Part shown: in pieces, positions 7,945 through 14,265 of the stretch
How positions within the stretch are numbered: the first letter of the stretch is position 1
Layout: each line of letters begins with the position of its first letter
Assembly (NCBI GenBank): GCA_017612655.1
Contig: JAGAFM010000008.1
Location: forward strand, 1-14,461
Reading direction: 5' to 3'
Origin: Clostridia bacterium
GTDB lineage: Bacteria; Bacillota; Clostridia; Oscillospirales; CAG-272
Length of the DNA: 14,461 bases
Position numbers and translations under genes: made by a program
Notes under the pieces: model-generated
What the model saw: the letters and a program-made list of their open reading frames with translations, nothing else
What the model was told of the DNA's origin: nothing
Databases searched by the model: none

Positions 7945-8423
7945 TTGTGGTATTTTCCTCCGCCTGAAAGATTCATGGCGCGGTACAACTGCTCCGTCAG
8001 AATGACCCGCATCAGCTGGTGCGGGAAGGTCATGGGCGAAAAAGACAGTTTCCAGTCGGCAGACCGTTTGACGGCTTCAGAAAGGCCGTAAGAGCCGCCG
8101 ATCAAAAATGCGAAAGATGAGGCCCCTGACGCAGACAGTTCGGAGAGACGGGATGCGAAAGAAACCGAGTCAATCAGGGATCCTTCGATACAGAGGGCAA
8201 TTCGATAGGAACGAGGGGGGATCGCCTCGGAGATTCTTTCCCCCTCCCGTTCCAGAGCGGAACGGATTTCTGCCGGGGAAGGGGAAGGGGAAAGGCGTTC
8301 TTCCCGGATTTCGTTCAGAGAAAAGGAAACATAAGAGCCGAGCCGCTTCCGGTACTCTTCAAAGGCCTCCCTCAGATAGGACTCCTTCAAAGAACCGACG
8401 GCGATCAGGGAAACGCGGATCAT
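7941..8423 (-). CDS. rlmH: 23S rRNA (pseudouridine(1915)-N(3))-methyltransferase RlmH
   Basis: SPOUT-class methyltransferase that uses S-adenosylmethionine to methylate N3 of pseudouridine 1915 in helix 69 of 23S rRNA on the assembled 70S ribosome. It is 160 residues, the family's usual 155-160. Visible motifs: the N-terminal strand IRVSLIAVGSLKESYL, FLIGGSYGLSE (SAM-binding knot), and LSFSPMTFPHQLMRVILTEQLYRAM. The C-terminus ends GGGKYHK, where most homologues have PYHK, so the usual proline is a lysine. The ATG at 8423 overlaps the stop of the upstream zinc-ribbon gene (ATGA) and has no good ribosome site of its own, which suggests coupled translation. A longer in-frame start at 8495 would add 24 residues foreign to the family and is rejected. 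Its stop overlaps the next start in another ATGA. Confidence 0.96.
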   Translation of the reverse strand: MIRVSLIAVGSLKESYLREAFEEYRKRLGSYVSFSLNEIREERLSPSPSPAEIRSALEREGERISEAIPPRSYRIALCIEGSLIDSVSFASRLSELSASGASSFAFLIGGSYGLSEAVKRSADWKLSFSPMTFPHQLMRVILTEQLYRAMNLSGGGKYHK

Positions 8424-9487
8424 CTCTGGGAACGGGCAAGGCGCATCCCGCAACCGACGCAGAACAGAGCGTCGGTCTTGTTGGCAGTCCGGCATCTGGG
8501 ACAGACGATCGGGTGAGAGGGGTCCGGAGAGTGAACCGGTGCGGGACGGGCTTTCTGGCGCTTTTTGGCCGTTCTCGGAAGCGTCGGCGTCTGATGACCT
8601 CCGGCTTTTTCCATCATGTAGGCAAAAGCAGGGCAGGTTTTCCGCAGCTGCGCATAGCAGCGCTCTCCCGGCACGTTCCTCGCGCAGAGCTGGAGAAAGC
8701 GGTCAATGCAGCGGATGTCCAGAAACGTATCAAAATAGGCATATTTTAGGGTCAGCACGATCATGAAACCGAGAATCCACGAGTAAAAGGAATAGGCGCC
8801 GAGGCCGATCAGGGAGAGAACAGGGCCAAGGACTAGGCCGAGGATTGCGGTAGGCACGGCGATGGCTGCCACGGAAAAAATCGAAATATCAGAAGAACGT
8901 TCGGAGAGTTTCTTCCAGTTGATTGCGTAAAACGCACAGGCATTGACGGAAGAAGAATCCGGGTCCTCGTTCATCTGCATGAACATGTAGGAAATGCAGC
9001 AGTCCCGCATGAATCTCAGATGAAACTTCAGGAACAGGGAACCGACCTCGTTCATCATCTTCAGCCCGTTGATGTCTCCGACCAGACTGTTTGCTTTCTG
9101 CATGGAGCGATTGATTTCATCCACTGCCCGGCCGATGCGCTTCCGCAGTGCGCAGTATCGCTTCTGCGGGTAAAGGAGACGCAGAATCTCTCCGACGATG
9201 GTGAAGGCGTCTTCCGGAACGGAATTCTCGCTGAACGCGGCGGTGATCAAGTAAAGGTGACCGGCTTCCAGTTTCCAGCCGACCGCATTGTAGATCCGGT
9301 TCAGAAGAAAGAGACAGAGCGCAAGCCAGACCGGGGCAAGAAGGACTGCCAGGACGGTAGAAGCCAGGGAAGACAGGCCGACGATAATGGTAAACAGCAC
9401 CGTGCAGAGCACCGTCAGCCCGAATCCGTACAGGAGCTTCAGCCGTCTGTAAACGGAAGTGGCGGAAAAAATCTTACGGTAGTTCAA
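8420..9487 (-). CDS. Membrane protein with C-terminal zinc ribbon, unknown function
   Basis: I do not recognise this 355-residue protein as a named family. It has two close N-terminal membrane segments (about 18-40 and 42-63), a cytosolic-looking middle region rich in helices and charged residues (about 70-190), two further membrane segments (about 203-225 and 228-250), and a basic, Pro-rich tail ending in a zinc ribbon. The zinc ligands are C329, C332, C343 and C346 (CPRC...CVGCG). Such ribbons bind zinc and can mediate protein or nucleic-acid contacts. The start is a TTG at 9487 with AAGGA 10 bases upstream; no ATG or GTG gives a sensible alternative. Its stop overlaps the rlmH start by four bases, so the two proteins are made in a linked way. 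Topology and function are inferred. Confidence 0.78.
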   Translation of the reverse strand: MNYRKIFSATSVYRRLKLLYGFGLTVLCTVLFTIIVGLSSLASTVLAVLLAPVWLALCLFLLNRIYNAVGWKLEAGHLYLITAAFSENSVPEDAFTIVGEILRLLYPQKRYCALRKRIGRAVDEINRSMQKANSLVGDINGLKMMNEVGSLFLKFHLRFMRDCCISYMFMQMNEDPDSSSVNACAFYAINWKKLSERSSDISIFSVAAIAVPTAILGLVLGPVLSLIGLGAYSFYSWILGFMIVLTLKYAYFDTFLDIRCIDRFLQLCARNVPGERCYAQLRKTCPAFAYMMEKAGGHQTPTLPRTAKKRQKARPAPVHSPDPSHPIVCPRCRTANKTDALFCVGCGMRLARSQR

Positions 9488-9497
9488 AACAAACCCA

Positions 9498-9502
9498 TCC
9501 TT
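9498..9502 (-). promoter_or_regulatory. Ribosome binding site supporting a TTG start
   Basis: AAGGA on the minus strand, 10 bases before the TTG at 9487. It is the main support for a rare start codon in the zinc-ribbon membrane gene. Confidence 0.55.
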
Positions 9503-9531
9503 GTAAGAGAAGAAATGTCCTGATCCGGAGA

Positions 9532-10086
9532 TCAGTTCTCAAAATAGTTCGTGATTCCCATATGTCTTCTGATTTTGACCAGATACAGCCGAATCAGTTT
9601 TGAGAGCGCGATATCCGTGAGAAGAAAAGCGATGTTTCCGAGAATAATCACCGGGATCGTAAAATCGATTTCGCTGTCGTTCAGATAGAAAATGTGCTTG
9701 GTAAGGAGGATAATCAGGAACAGAGAACAGTTGAATACGCTGAACTTCAAAGGCCATGCGACCAGATAGTGAAGGCGTTCAAAGTGTTCTTTCAGGATCG
9801 GATAGATTCCTCCGAACAGCGCGTAAAGAATTGCAGGCAGTTTGTTCGGGAGAAGGATGAGCGAAAGCGCGGAGGTGACTCCCCAGACCAGAAACGGATA
9901 GGGGCTGCCGATTTCGATCATCACAGCGCAGATAAAAAGTGCAGCGACGGCAACAGAGGCGATGCTGAAAATATCGAAAACCGCGCCTAAGAACAGAATC
10001 AAGGTGCTGAGTGCGCTGAGAATGGCGCACAGGGCGATTTTTTTCGCCTTTTTGACCGGCTTTTCCGGTGAATCCTGTTTCAACAC
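9532..10086 (-). CDS. Conserved-looking polytopic membrane protein, unknown function
   Basis: A 184-residue protein with a Lys-rich cytosolic N-terminus (1-16) and about five hydrophobic segments (roughly 17-38, 40-60, 62-82, 112-131 and 142-165), ending in a basic tail. The opening KKIALCAILSALSTLILFLGAVFDI and the overall pattern recall small membrane proteins of the ECF S-component / DUF2232-like kind, but I see no diagnostic motif and do not assign it. It starts with GTG at 10086, which has GAGGG seven bases upstream. It follows mrnC by 16 bases. The gap to the next gene is 44 bases and holds that gene's ribosome site. Confidence 0.72.
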   Translation of the reverse strand: MLKQDSPEKPVKKAKKIALCAILSALSTLILFLGAVFDIFSIASVAVAALFICAVMIEIGSPYPFLVWGVTSALSLILLPNKLPAILYALFGGIYPILKEHFERLHYLVAWPLKFSVFNCSLFLIILLTKHIFYLNDSEIDFTIPVIILGNIAFLLTDIALSKLIRLYLVKIRRHMGITNYFEN

Positions 10087-10093
10087 GCTTTTT

Positions 10094-10098
10094 CCCTC
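10094..10098 (-). promoter_or_regulatory. Ribosome binding site supporting a GTG start
   Basis: GAGGG on the minus strand with a 7-base spacer to GTG at 10086, which fixes the start of the small membrane protein between the mrnC stop and its own coding region. Confidence 0.65.
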
Positions 10099-10102
10099 GT
10101 CT

Positions 10103-10555
10103 TCAGTCGAGACTGTCTTCTGGAACCGGGGTCCCCTTGCTCTGTCCGGAGAAGGCCGAGAGATAAAGGGAGAACAGTTCCTCGGCGCGTTCCGTCTGAT
10201 TGCTCAGATTCAGCCACCCGAAGAGCGCTTCTAGCCCGGTTGCTCTGCGGTATTCCTGGACGCTGGCATTCTTGGGGTGAGGCCCCGATTCATTCCGGCC
10301 GCGCTTGTAGCAGTTCAGTTCCTCTTCGGTCAGATGGGGCAGGAGGGCTTCCACTCCGATGCTTTGCTGGGGAGCAGTGACAAACGTCTTGGCCAGTTCG
10401 TTGAGTACGCCCGGATTGGAAAAACCCTGACTGACCAGATGTTTACGGACCATGACTTCCAGAACGGCATCCCCGAGATAAGCCAGGGCGGCAGGGGATC
10501 GGTTGGAAGAGGCACCGCGGGCAAAAGAGGAAGCGGAGAAGGTTTTTGTTTCCAT
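10103..10555 (-). CDS. mrnC: Mini-ribonuclease III (MrnC)
   Basis: A double-strand-specific ribonuclease made of only the RNase III catalytic domain, with no dsRNA-binding domain. In Bacillus subtilis it trims both ends of 23S rRNA precursor. It is 150 residues, about the usual 130-150. Motifs: ALAYLGDAVLEVMVR (about 23-37), which holds the catalytic D29 and E33 of the shortened RNase III signature; YKRGRN; and the C-terminal ATGLEALFGWL with its conserved glutamate. The N-terminal 20 residues are Ser/Ala-rich and slightly longer than usual. It is the first gene of the minus-strand operon, 45 bases downstream of a near-consensus promoter. AGAAGGGG lies about 14 bases before the ATG, a rather long spacing. 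Most homologues sit beside cysS and rlmB; here the neighbours differ. Confidence 0.95.
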   Translation of the reverse strand: METKTFSASSFARGASSNRSPAALAYLGDAVLEVMVRKHLVSQGFSNPGVLNELAKTFVTAPQQSIGVEALLPHLTEEELNCYKRGRNESGPHPKNASVQEYRRATGLEALFGWLNLSNQTERAEELFSLYLSAFSGQSKGTPVPEDSLD

Positions 10556-10599
10556 AAATATGAGATAAACCCCTTCTGACTGGCATTCAATATCAAGTC

Positions 10600-10628
10600 A
10601 TTATAGCAGATTAACCGTGTGTTTTCAA
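10600..10628 (-). promoter_or_regulatory. Sigma-A-type promoter of the mrnC operon
   Basis: On the minus strand, TTGAAA (10623-10628), a 17-base spacer and TATAAT (10600-10605), with A/T-rich DNA upstream. The predicted transcription start is near 10592, about 37 bases before the mrnC ATG. This is the only strong promoter I see for the nine minus-strand genes. Confidence 0.85.
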
Positions 10629-10836
10629 TAGAGAAACTATGAATTTTCTTAAAAGCCCCCGGAGGAAGACGGGAGACACGGTCGTTACGAACCGCCTTTT
10701 GCAGGGGAGAAGACAAACGGGAGCGGAGACAGGAGCCTTCCACTGCCACTTCGCTTCCGGAGTTTTTCTGTCATCTCCCCAAATGCCTGAGCCGACGGAA
10801 AAGCCATAACACAAGGCTTGATTTCTCCCCCGATTC
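10629..10836. other. Intergenic stretch between divergent promoters
   Basis: About 200 bases lie between the two promoters. I see no convincing gene, RNA gene or long inverted repeat in it. Long open frames cross it on the minus strand but lack a ribosome site and a protein-like composition. It may hold regulator sites, but none is recognisable to me. Confidence 0.5.
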
Positions 10837-10865
10837 TTGACTTTTCCGGGGTCAACTGATATAAT
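10837..10865 (+). promoter_or_regulatory. Sigma-A-type promoter of the glycosidase-like operon
   Basis: TTGACT (10837-10842), a 17-base spacer and TATAAT (10860-10865), with TG two bases before the -10 hexamer (extended -10). The predicted start is near 10872, giving a 5' leader of about 65 bases. The -35 lies inside an inverted repeat, TTGAC N9 GTCAA (10837-10855), which could be an operator; that is only a suggestion. Confidence 0.85.
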
Positions 10866-10875
10866 GCAGCCGTAA

Positions 10876-10900
10876 CTCCTCCGTCTGTTGAACGGGGGAG
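10876..10900 (+). promoter_or_regulatory. 5'-leader stem-loop of the glycosidase-like operon
   Basis: CTCCTCCGT (10876-10884) pairs with ACGGGGGAG (10892-10900) over nine pairs, one of them G-U, around a seven-base loop. It begins within a few bases of the predicted transcript 5' end and is followed by a small TCC-TTCG-GGA hairpin. It does not cover the ribosome site GAGG (10929-10932), so 5' mRNA protection is as likely as regulation. No U tract follows. Confidence 0.55.
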
Positions 10901-10937
10901 AATTCAGCGATCCTTCGGGAAGAGAAACGAGGCTAAC

Positions 10938-12836
10938 ATGGAAACCAGATGGCATGTTCTTCCGGACAGACAGGGAATTGAATGGACGCTCGGAAGCGGG
11001 GATTATCACACAGATGACCTGGAAATGTCCGGCTTCGGCGTTTCGTATACCGTGACATACGGTCAATCCGAACAGGGACTGGTTCTGAATCATATGGTTA
11101 CTTTCCCCAATCTCCGGATTCGGCCGAACAATACGCGGGGCTCCTATCAGGTGAAAATTCCCGAGGAGAAGGTTCCGAGATTGATGCGGAACGGAGAACC
11201 GGTGCGGGAGATGCTCCGCAGCGTCCGGATCGACGGCTCGCTCCTCCTGTTCTGTGAAACGGAAGATGGGAAGCTTGCTGTTGAGCATGTCTGCTTTCCC
11301 TCTGCCGAGAAGAAAACGGCTTTCGAAACGGTTCGCGTGACCAATTGCGGAAGCAATGCCGTGCGGCTTGTTCCGTCCTGCGGGAGCGGGGAAATCGACA
11401 CCGTATTCGCTCCGATGGGCATCAATGTCACGGATCTGCTGACCGATTTTTCGGAGACGGAACTGCAGCCGGGAGAAAGCTATACATACAGGATTCAGAT
11501 CTCGGGACATCTTGCAAACGAGACGCCTGTTCTTCTGGACGCTGAAGAGGATTATCTGGCGAGAAAGCGGCGCTGCGCTGCTCTGGCTGCGCCGATGCAG
11601 CTGGATACCGGGAACGACGAGCTGGACACGATGTTCCGGTTTGCCAAGATCCGGTCCGGGGAGTCCGTGTTCTCTCTCCGGTGCGGGAAACTGCATTCTC
11701 CGGGTGGCTATTCCTATTTCGGCGCCTCCTGGTGCAACGACCAGTGCGAGTATTCCGGACCGTATTTTGCCTATACCGGCGACAGGGATTTGCTGGAGGC
11801 AGCCATGAACGCCTACCGGCAGTACCGGCCTTTTATGGGGAATCAGTATCTTCCGATTCCGTCCTCCGTCATTGCGGAAGGCACCGATTACTGGAACGGT
11901 GCGGGAGACCGCGGAGACGCCGCCATGTATCTGTACGGAGCTTCTCGGTTCGTTCTCTCGTCCGGAAGACCGGAGTTTGCAAAGGAACTGCTTCCCGCCA
12001 TTGAATGGTGCGCGGAATACTGCAGAAGAAAAACGACGCCGGACGGCGTGGTGGCATCGGACGCGGATGAGCTCGAGGGTCGTTTCCCCCACGGGAACAC
12101 CAACCTCTGCACGTCGACGCTCGCCTACGGAGGCCTCCGCGCGGCGTCCTGCCTTGAACTGGAACTCGGCCGAACGGAAAAATCGAAAGAGTACGCGGAA
12201 CAGGCGGATGCGCTTGAGCAGGCCATCGAATCCTTCTTCGGCGCAAAGGTACGCGGATTTGAAACCTACCGGTACTTCGAGGACTGCGACGTGCTCCGCT
12301 CCTGGATCTGCATGCCGCTCTGCGTCGGGATTTACGGAAGAGCGCGCGGAACGATCGACGCCCTGGTTTCCGATTATCTGATGCGGCAGGACGGCTTCCT
12401 GACGTCGGAAGGAAACGAAACGATCTGGGACCGTTCGACCCTTTACAGCCTGCGCGGAATCTTCGCGTCCGGACACACCGATGAAGCGATGAAACTGCTG
12501 GATCACTACTGCAGAAACCGCCTGCTCGGAGAGCGGGTTCCCTATGCCGTCGAGGCATATCCTGAGGGAGGGAGACGGCACCTGTCCGGCGAATCCACGC
12601 TTTTCTGCAAGATCATTCTGGAAGGAATTCTGGATCTGGTTCCGACCGGATTCCGTTCCTTTACCGTCAAGCCCGTTCTCCCGTCCGATCTGGATCACCT
12701 GTACCTGACCGATATCCGGGCCTTCGGAACCAGCTTCAATATTTACCTTCTCCAGGAGGGATTCCACATTGCGGACGTGACCGGAATGCCTCTCGCGGAC
12801 GGAGTCTACGGCATGACGGTACCGGTCAGGACCTGA
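10938..12836 (+). CDS. Glycoside-hydrolase-like protein with (alpha/alpha)6 barrel
   Basis: A 632-residue protein with the plan of six-hairpin glycosidases. An N-terminal beta-sandwich-like domain (about 1-205) is followed by a helical (alpha/alpha)6 barrel (about 225-580) and a short C-terminal beta part (about 590-632). This resembles the layout of GH78, GH95 or glycogen-debranching-type enzymes, but I cannot place it in a numbered family. Candidate acidic residues sit in motifs typical of barrel active sites: WCND (D268), EGTDYWNGAGDRGD (D317, D324, D327) and DADELEGR (D375, D377, E378, E380). There is no signal peptide or membrane segment, so it should act in the cytosol on imported oligosaccharides or a glycan precursor. 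Cysteines are unusually frequent, which fits a reducing cytosol. The ATG has GAGG six bases upstream. The substrate is unknown. Confidence 0.72.
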   Translation: METRWHVLPDRQGIEWTLGSGDYHTDDLEMSGFGVSYTVTYGQSEQGLVLNHMVTFPNLRIRPNNTRGSYQVKIPEEKVPRLMRNGEPVREMLRSVRIDGSLLLFCETEDGKLAVEHVCFPSAEKKTAFETVRVTNCGSNAVRLVPSCGSGEIDTVFAPMGINVTDLLTDFSETELQPGESYTYRIQISGHLANETPVLLDAEEDYLARKRRCAALAAPMQLDTGNDELDTMFRFAKIRSGESVFSLRCGKLHSPGGYSYFGASWCNDQCEYSGPYFAYTGDRDLLEAAMNAYRQYRPFMGNQYLPIPSSVIAEGTDYWNGAGDRGDAAMYLYGASRFVLSSGRPEFAKELLPAIEWCAEYCRRKTTPDGVVASDADELEGRFPHGNTNLCTSTLAYGGLRAASCLELELGRTEKSKEYAEQADALEQAIESFFGAKVRGFETYRYFEDCDVLRSWICMPLCVGIYGRARGTIDALVSDYLMRQDGFLTSEGNETIWDRSTLYSLRGIFASGHTDEAMKLLDHYCRNRLLGERVPYAVEAYPEGGRRHLSGESTLFCKIILEGILDLVPTGFRSFTVKPVLPSDLDHLYLTDIRAFGTSFNIYLLQEGFHIADVTGMPLADGVYGMTVPVRT

Positions 12837-12839
12837 GAA

Positions 12840-13322
12840 ATGACGGAACGGATGGAACAGGCCTCCCGGCTGTTCCGGGAAGGTTACAACTGCTCTCAGT
12901 CAGTCGTTCTCGCCTTTGCGGATCTTCTCCCGGTTTCCCCGGAACATGCGGCAAAACTCGCCTCTTCATTCGGAGGAGGCATGGGAAGGCTGCGGGAGGT
13001 CTGCGGGGCGGTCTCGGGGATGCTGATCGTCGCCGGCCTTCTCTACGGATACGGAACGCCGGAGAGAGGCTCTGTCAAACAGACGCACTATGAGCGGGTT
13101 CAGGACCTTGCTCTCGCTTTTGAAAAAAGTCACGGCAGTCTGGTCTGCAGGGAACTTCTCGGATTGAAAGGCCGCCACGACACGCCCGCACCCGCGCCGC
13201 GCACCGCGGAGTTTTATCAGAAACGTCCCTGCGAGAGGTTGATCTGCGATGCGGCGGGGATTCTGGAGGCTTACCTTCGGGACCATCCGCCTGCGCAACC
13301 CGGATCGGAGCGAAACGTATGA
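12840..13322 (+). CDS. C_GCAxxG_C_C family (redox-type) protein
   Basis: A 160-residue cytosolic protein of the C_GCAxxG_C_C family (PF09719), named for its conserved cysteine pattern. Here these are C18 (GYNCSQSV), CGAVSG at 55-60, C103 (LVCREL) and C131 and/or C136. The GGGMG motif before the CGAxxG and the small-residue helix after it are typical. Members occur in anaerobes and are thought to bind a metal cluster or have a redox role, sometimes fused or next to redox enzymes; no activity is established. It starts three bases after the glycosidase-like stop, with no strong ribosome site, so translation is probably coupled. Its stop overlaps the next start (ATGA). Confidence 0.87.
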   Translation: MTERMEQASRLFREGYNCSQSVVLAFADLLPVSPEHAAKLASSFGGGMGRLREVCGAVSGMLIVAGLLYGYGTPERGSVKQTHYERVQDLALAFEKSHGSLVCRELLGLKGRHDTPAPAPRTAEFYQKRPCERLICDAAGILEAYLRDHPPAQPGSERNV

Positions 13323-14062
13323 GCCGGAACGGATCCGGACGGAGCCGGATCGCGGGACGCGAATGGGTGCTCTGGCTGCTTACGGTCGGTCCGGTTGTCG
13401 CGGTTTTTCTCCTGGTTCCGGATCCGGACTGGCTGACCCTCTGCTCCGCGGTGATCGGGATTACTTCGGTGCTTCTGATTGCAAAAGGATGGGTGCTGGG
13501 GGAATTTCTGACCGCGGCGTTCACCGGCTTTTACGGTGCGGTTGCCGCGTTCAACGGTTTTTACGGAGAGGTGATCTCCGCGTTCGCGATTACGCTTCCT
13601 CTCTCTGTCCTGTCCATCATCGCGTGGATCCGTCATCCGTTTCCCGAGAGCGGAGAGGTGGAAGTCGGCGGGCGGATTCCGAAAAAGCAGATCGTCCTGC
13701 TTCTCGTCATGACGCCCCTGATCGCGGTTTCCTTCTTCTTTCTCCTGCGTTCTCTCGGCACCGTCAATGCGGAGATCGGAACGGCCTCCGTCGCTCTGAA
13801 TGCCGCTGCCGCCTTCATGAAAATCGCAAGGAATCCGTATTTCCCTCTGGTTTACGGGGTCAACGATCTGGTCCTGATTACGCTCTGGGTGCTGGCGTCC
13901 CTGTCGGACTCCTCCAATATCCCGATGGTCGCCTGTTTCCTCGGCTTTCTGATTTCCGACATCTATGCCTGGATCAGCTGGATTCAGATGAAGGCAAGGC
14001 AGAAACAGACCCGGGAGAGGGAAGAATCCGGGCGGATCCCGGGAACGGAAGATACACAATAA
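13319..14062 (+). CDS. pnuC: PnuC-like nicotinamide riboside/mononucleotide transporter
   Basis: A 247-residue integral membrane protein of the PnuC family of facilitators for vitamin-type precursors, classically nicotinamide riboside, which is trapped inside by phosphorylation. About seven membrane segments are visible (roughly 16-33, 38-56, 62-80, 84-104, 124-145, 183-197 and 201-224). The C-terminal region NPYFPLVYGVNDLVLITLWVLAS (172-194), followed by DIYAWISWIQMKARQ, is the best family match. The substrate cannot be fixed from sequence, because relatives such as PnuT and PnuX carry other vitamins. No NadR or riboside kinase gene is visible. It overlaps the previous gene by four bases (ATGA), has a charged N-terminus and tail, and is the last gene of its operon before the hairpin terminator. 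A second hairpin-free gap of 45 bases follows. Confidence 0.85.
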   Translation: MSRNGSGRSRIAGREWVLWLLTVGPVVAVFLLVPDPDWLTLCSAVIGITSVLLIAKGWVLGEFLTAAFTGFYGAVAAFNGFYGEVISAFAITLPLSVLSIIAWIRHPFPESGEVEVGGRIPKKQIVLLLVMTPLIAVSFFFLLRSLGTVNAEIGTASVALNAAAAFMKIARNPYFPLVYGVNDLVLITLWVLASLSDSSNIPMVACFLGFLISDIYAWISWIQMKARQKQTREREESGRIPGTEDTQ

Positions 14063-14107
14063 GGCACGGCGCCCCTTCACAAAACGACAGTCCTATCCTT
14101 TTAATGC

Positions 14108-14141
14108 GTGCCGCCCTGGCAATCCGGGACGGCACATTTTT
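14108..14141 (+). terminator. Rho-independent terminator after the pnuC operon
   Basis: GTGCCGCCCTGG (14108-14119) pairs with CCGGGACGGCAC (14124-14135) around a CAAT loop, with one C-A mismatch and one G-U pair, and is followed by A and five Ts. It lies 45 bases after the pnuC stop and would keep this operon from reading into the rRNA promoter. Confidence 0.88.
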
Positions 14142-14196
14142 GAGCCACAGACGGACGAACCCCGGATTTTCGGGAGAAAAAAGCCAGACAAAAGCG

Positions 14197-14230
14197 GTCC
14201 CAAAAAATACAAAAAAACGAAAAATAATGC
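14197..14230 (+). promoter_or_regulatory. A-rich UP-like element of the rRNA promoter
   Basis: Several phased runs of A (including AAAAAA and AAAAAAA) stand directly upstream of the -35 box. Such tracts commonly bind the RNA polymerase alpha subunits at rRNA promoters. Confidence 0.7.
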
Positions 14231-14259
14231 TTGACAAGGAAAAAGGGATGTAGTATAAT
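14231..14259 (+). promoter_or_regulatory. Ribosomal RNA operon promoter
   Basis: TTGACA (14231-14236), a 17-base spacer and TATAAT (14254-14259): a full consensus sigma-A promoter. The transcript should start near 14266 at a purine. The leader that follows identifies it as an rrn promoter. Confidence 0.9.
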
Positions 14260-14265
14260 AGCGAG

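Noticed and set aside
8424..8495. An N-terminal extension of RlmH by 24 codons
   Set aside because: RlmH homologues begin at MIRV-type sequence, and the extension lies in the zinc-ribbon coding region of the upstream gene.
10611..12767. A 718-codon open frame on the minus strand, antisense to the glycosidase-like gene
   Set aside because: It is a by-product of GC-rich codon positions in the real plus-strand gene. It crosses both divergent promoters, has no ribosome site, and its protein is rich in Arg, Gly, Val and Pro without recognisable domains.
14143..14196. A weak CCCG/CGGG hairpin between the pnuC terminator and the rRNA promoter
   Set aside because: Only four pairs with no T run on the relevant side; it is probably chance.
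13249..14253. A 334-codon plus-strand frame over the C_GCAxxG_C_C and pnuC genes
   Set aside because: It is an Arg/Gly/Ser-rich shift of pnuC, and it runs through the terminator and into the rRNA promoter.
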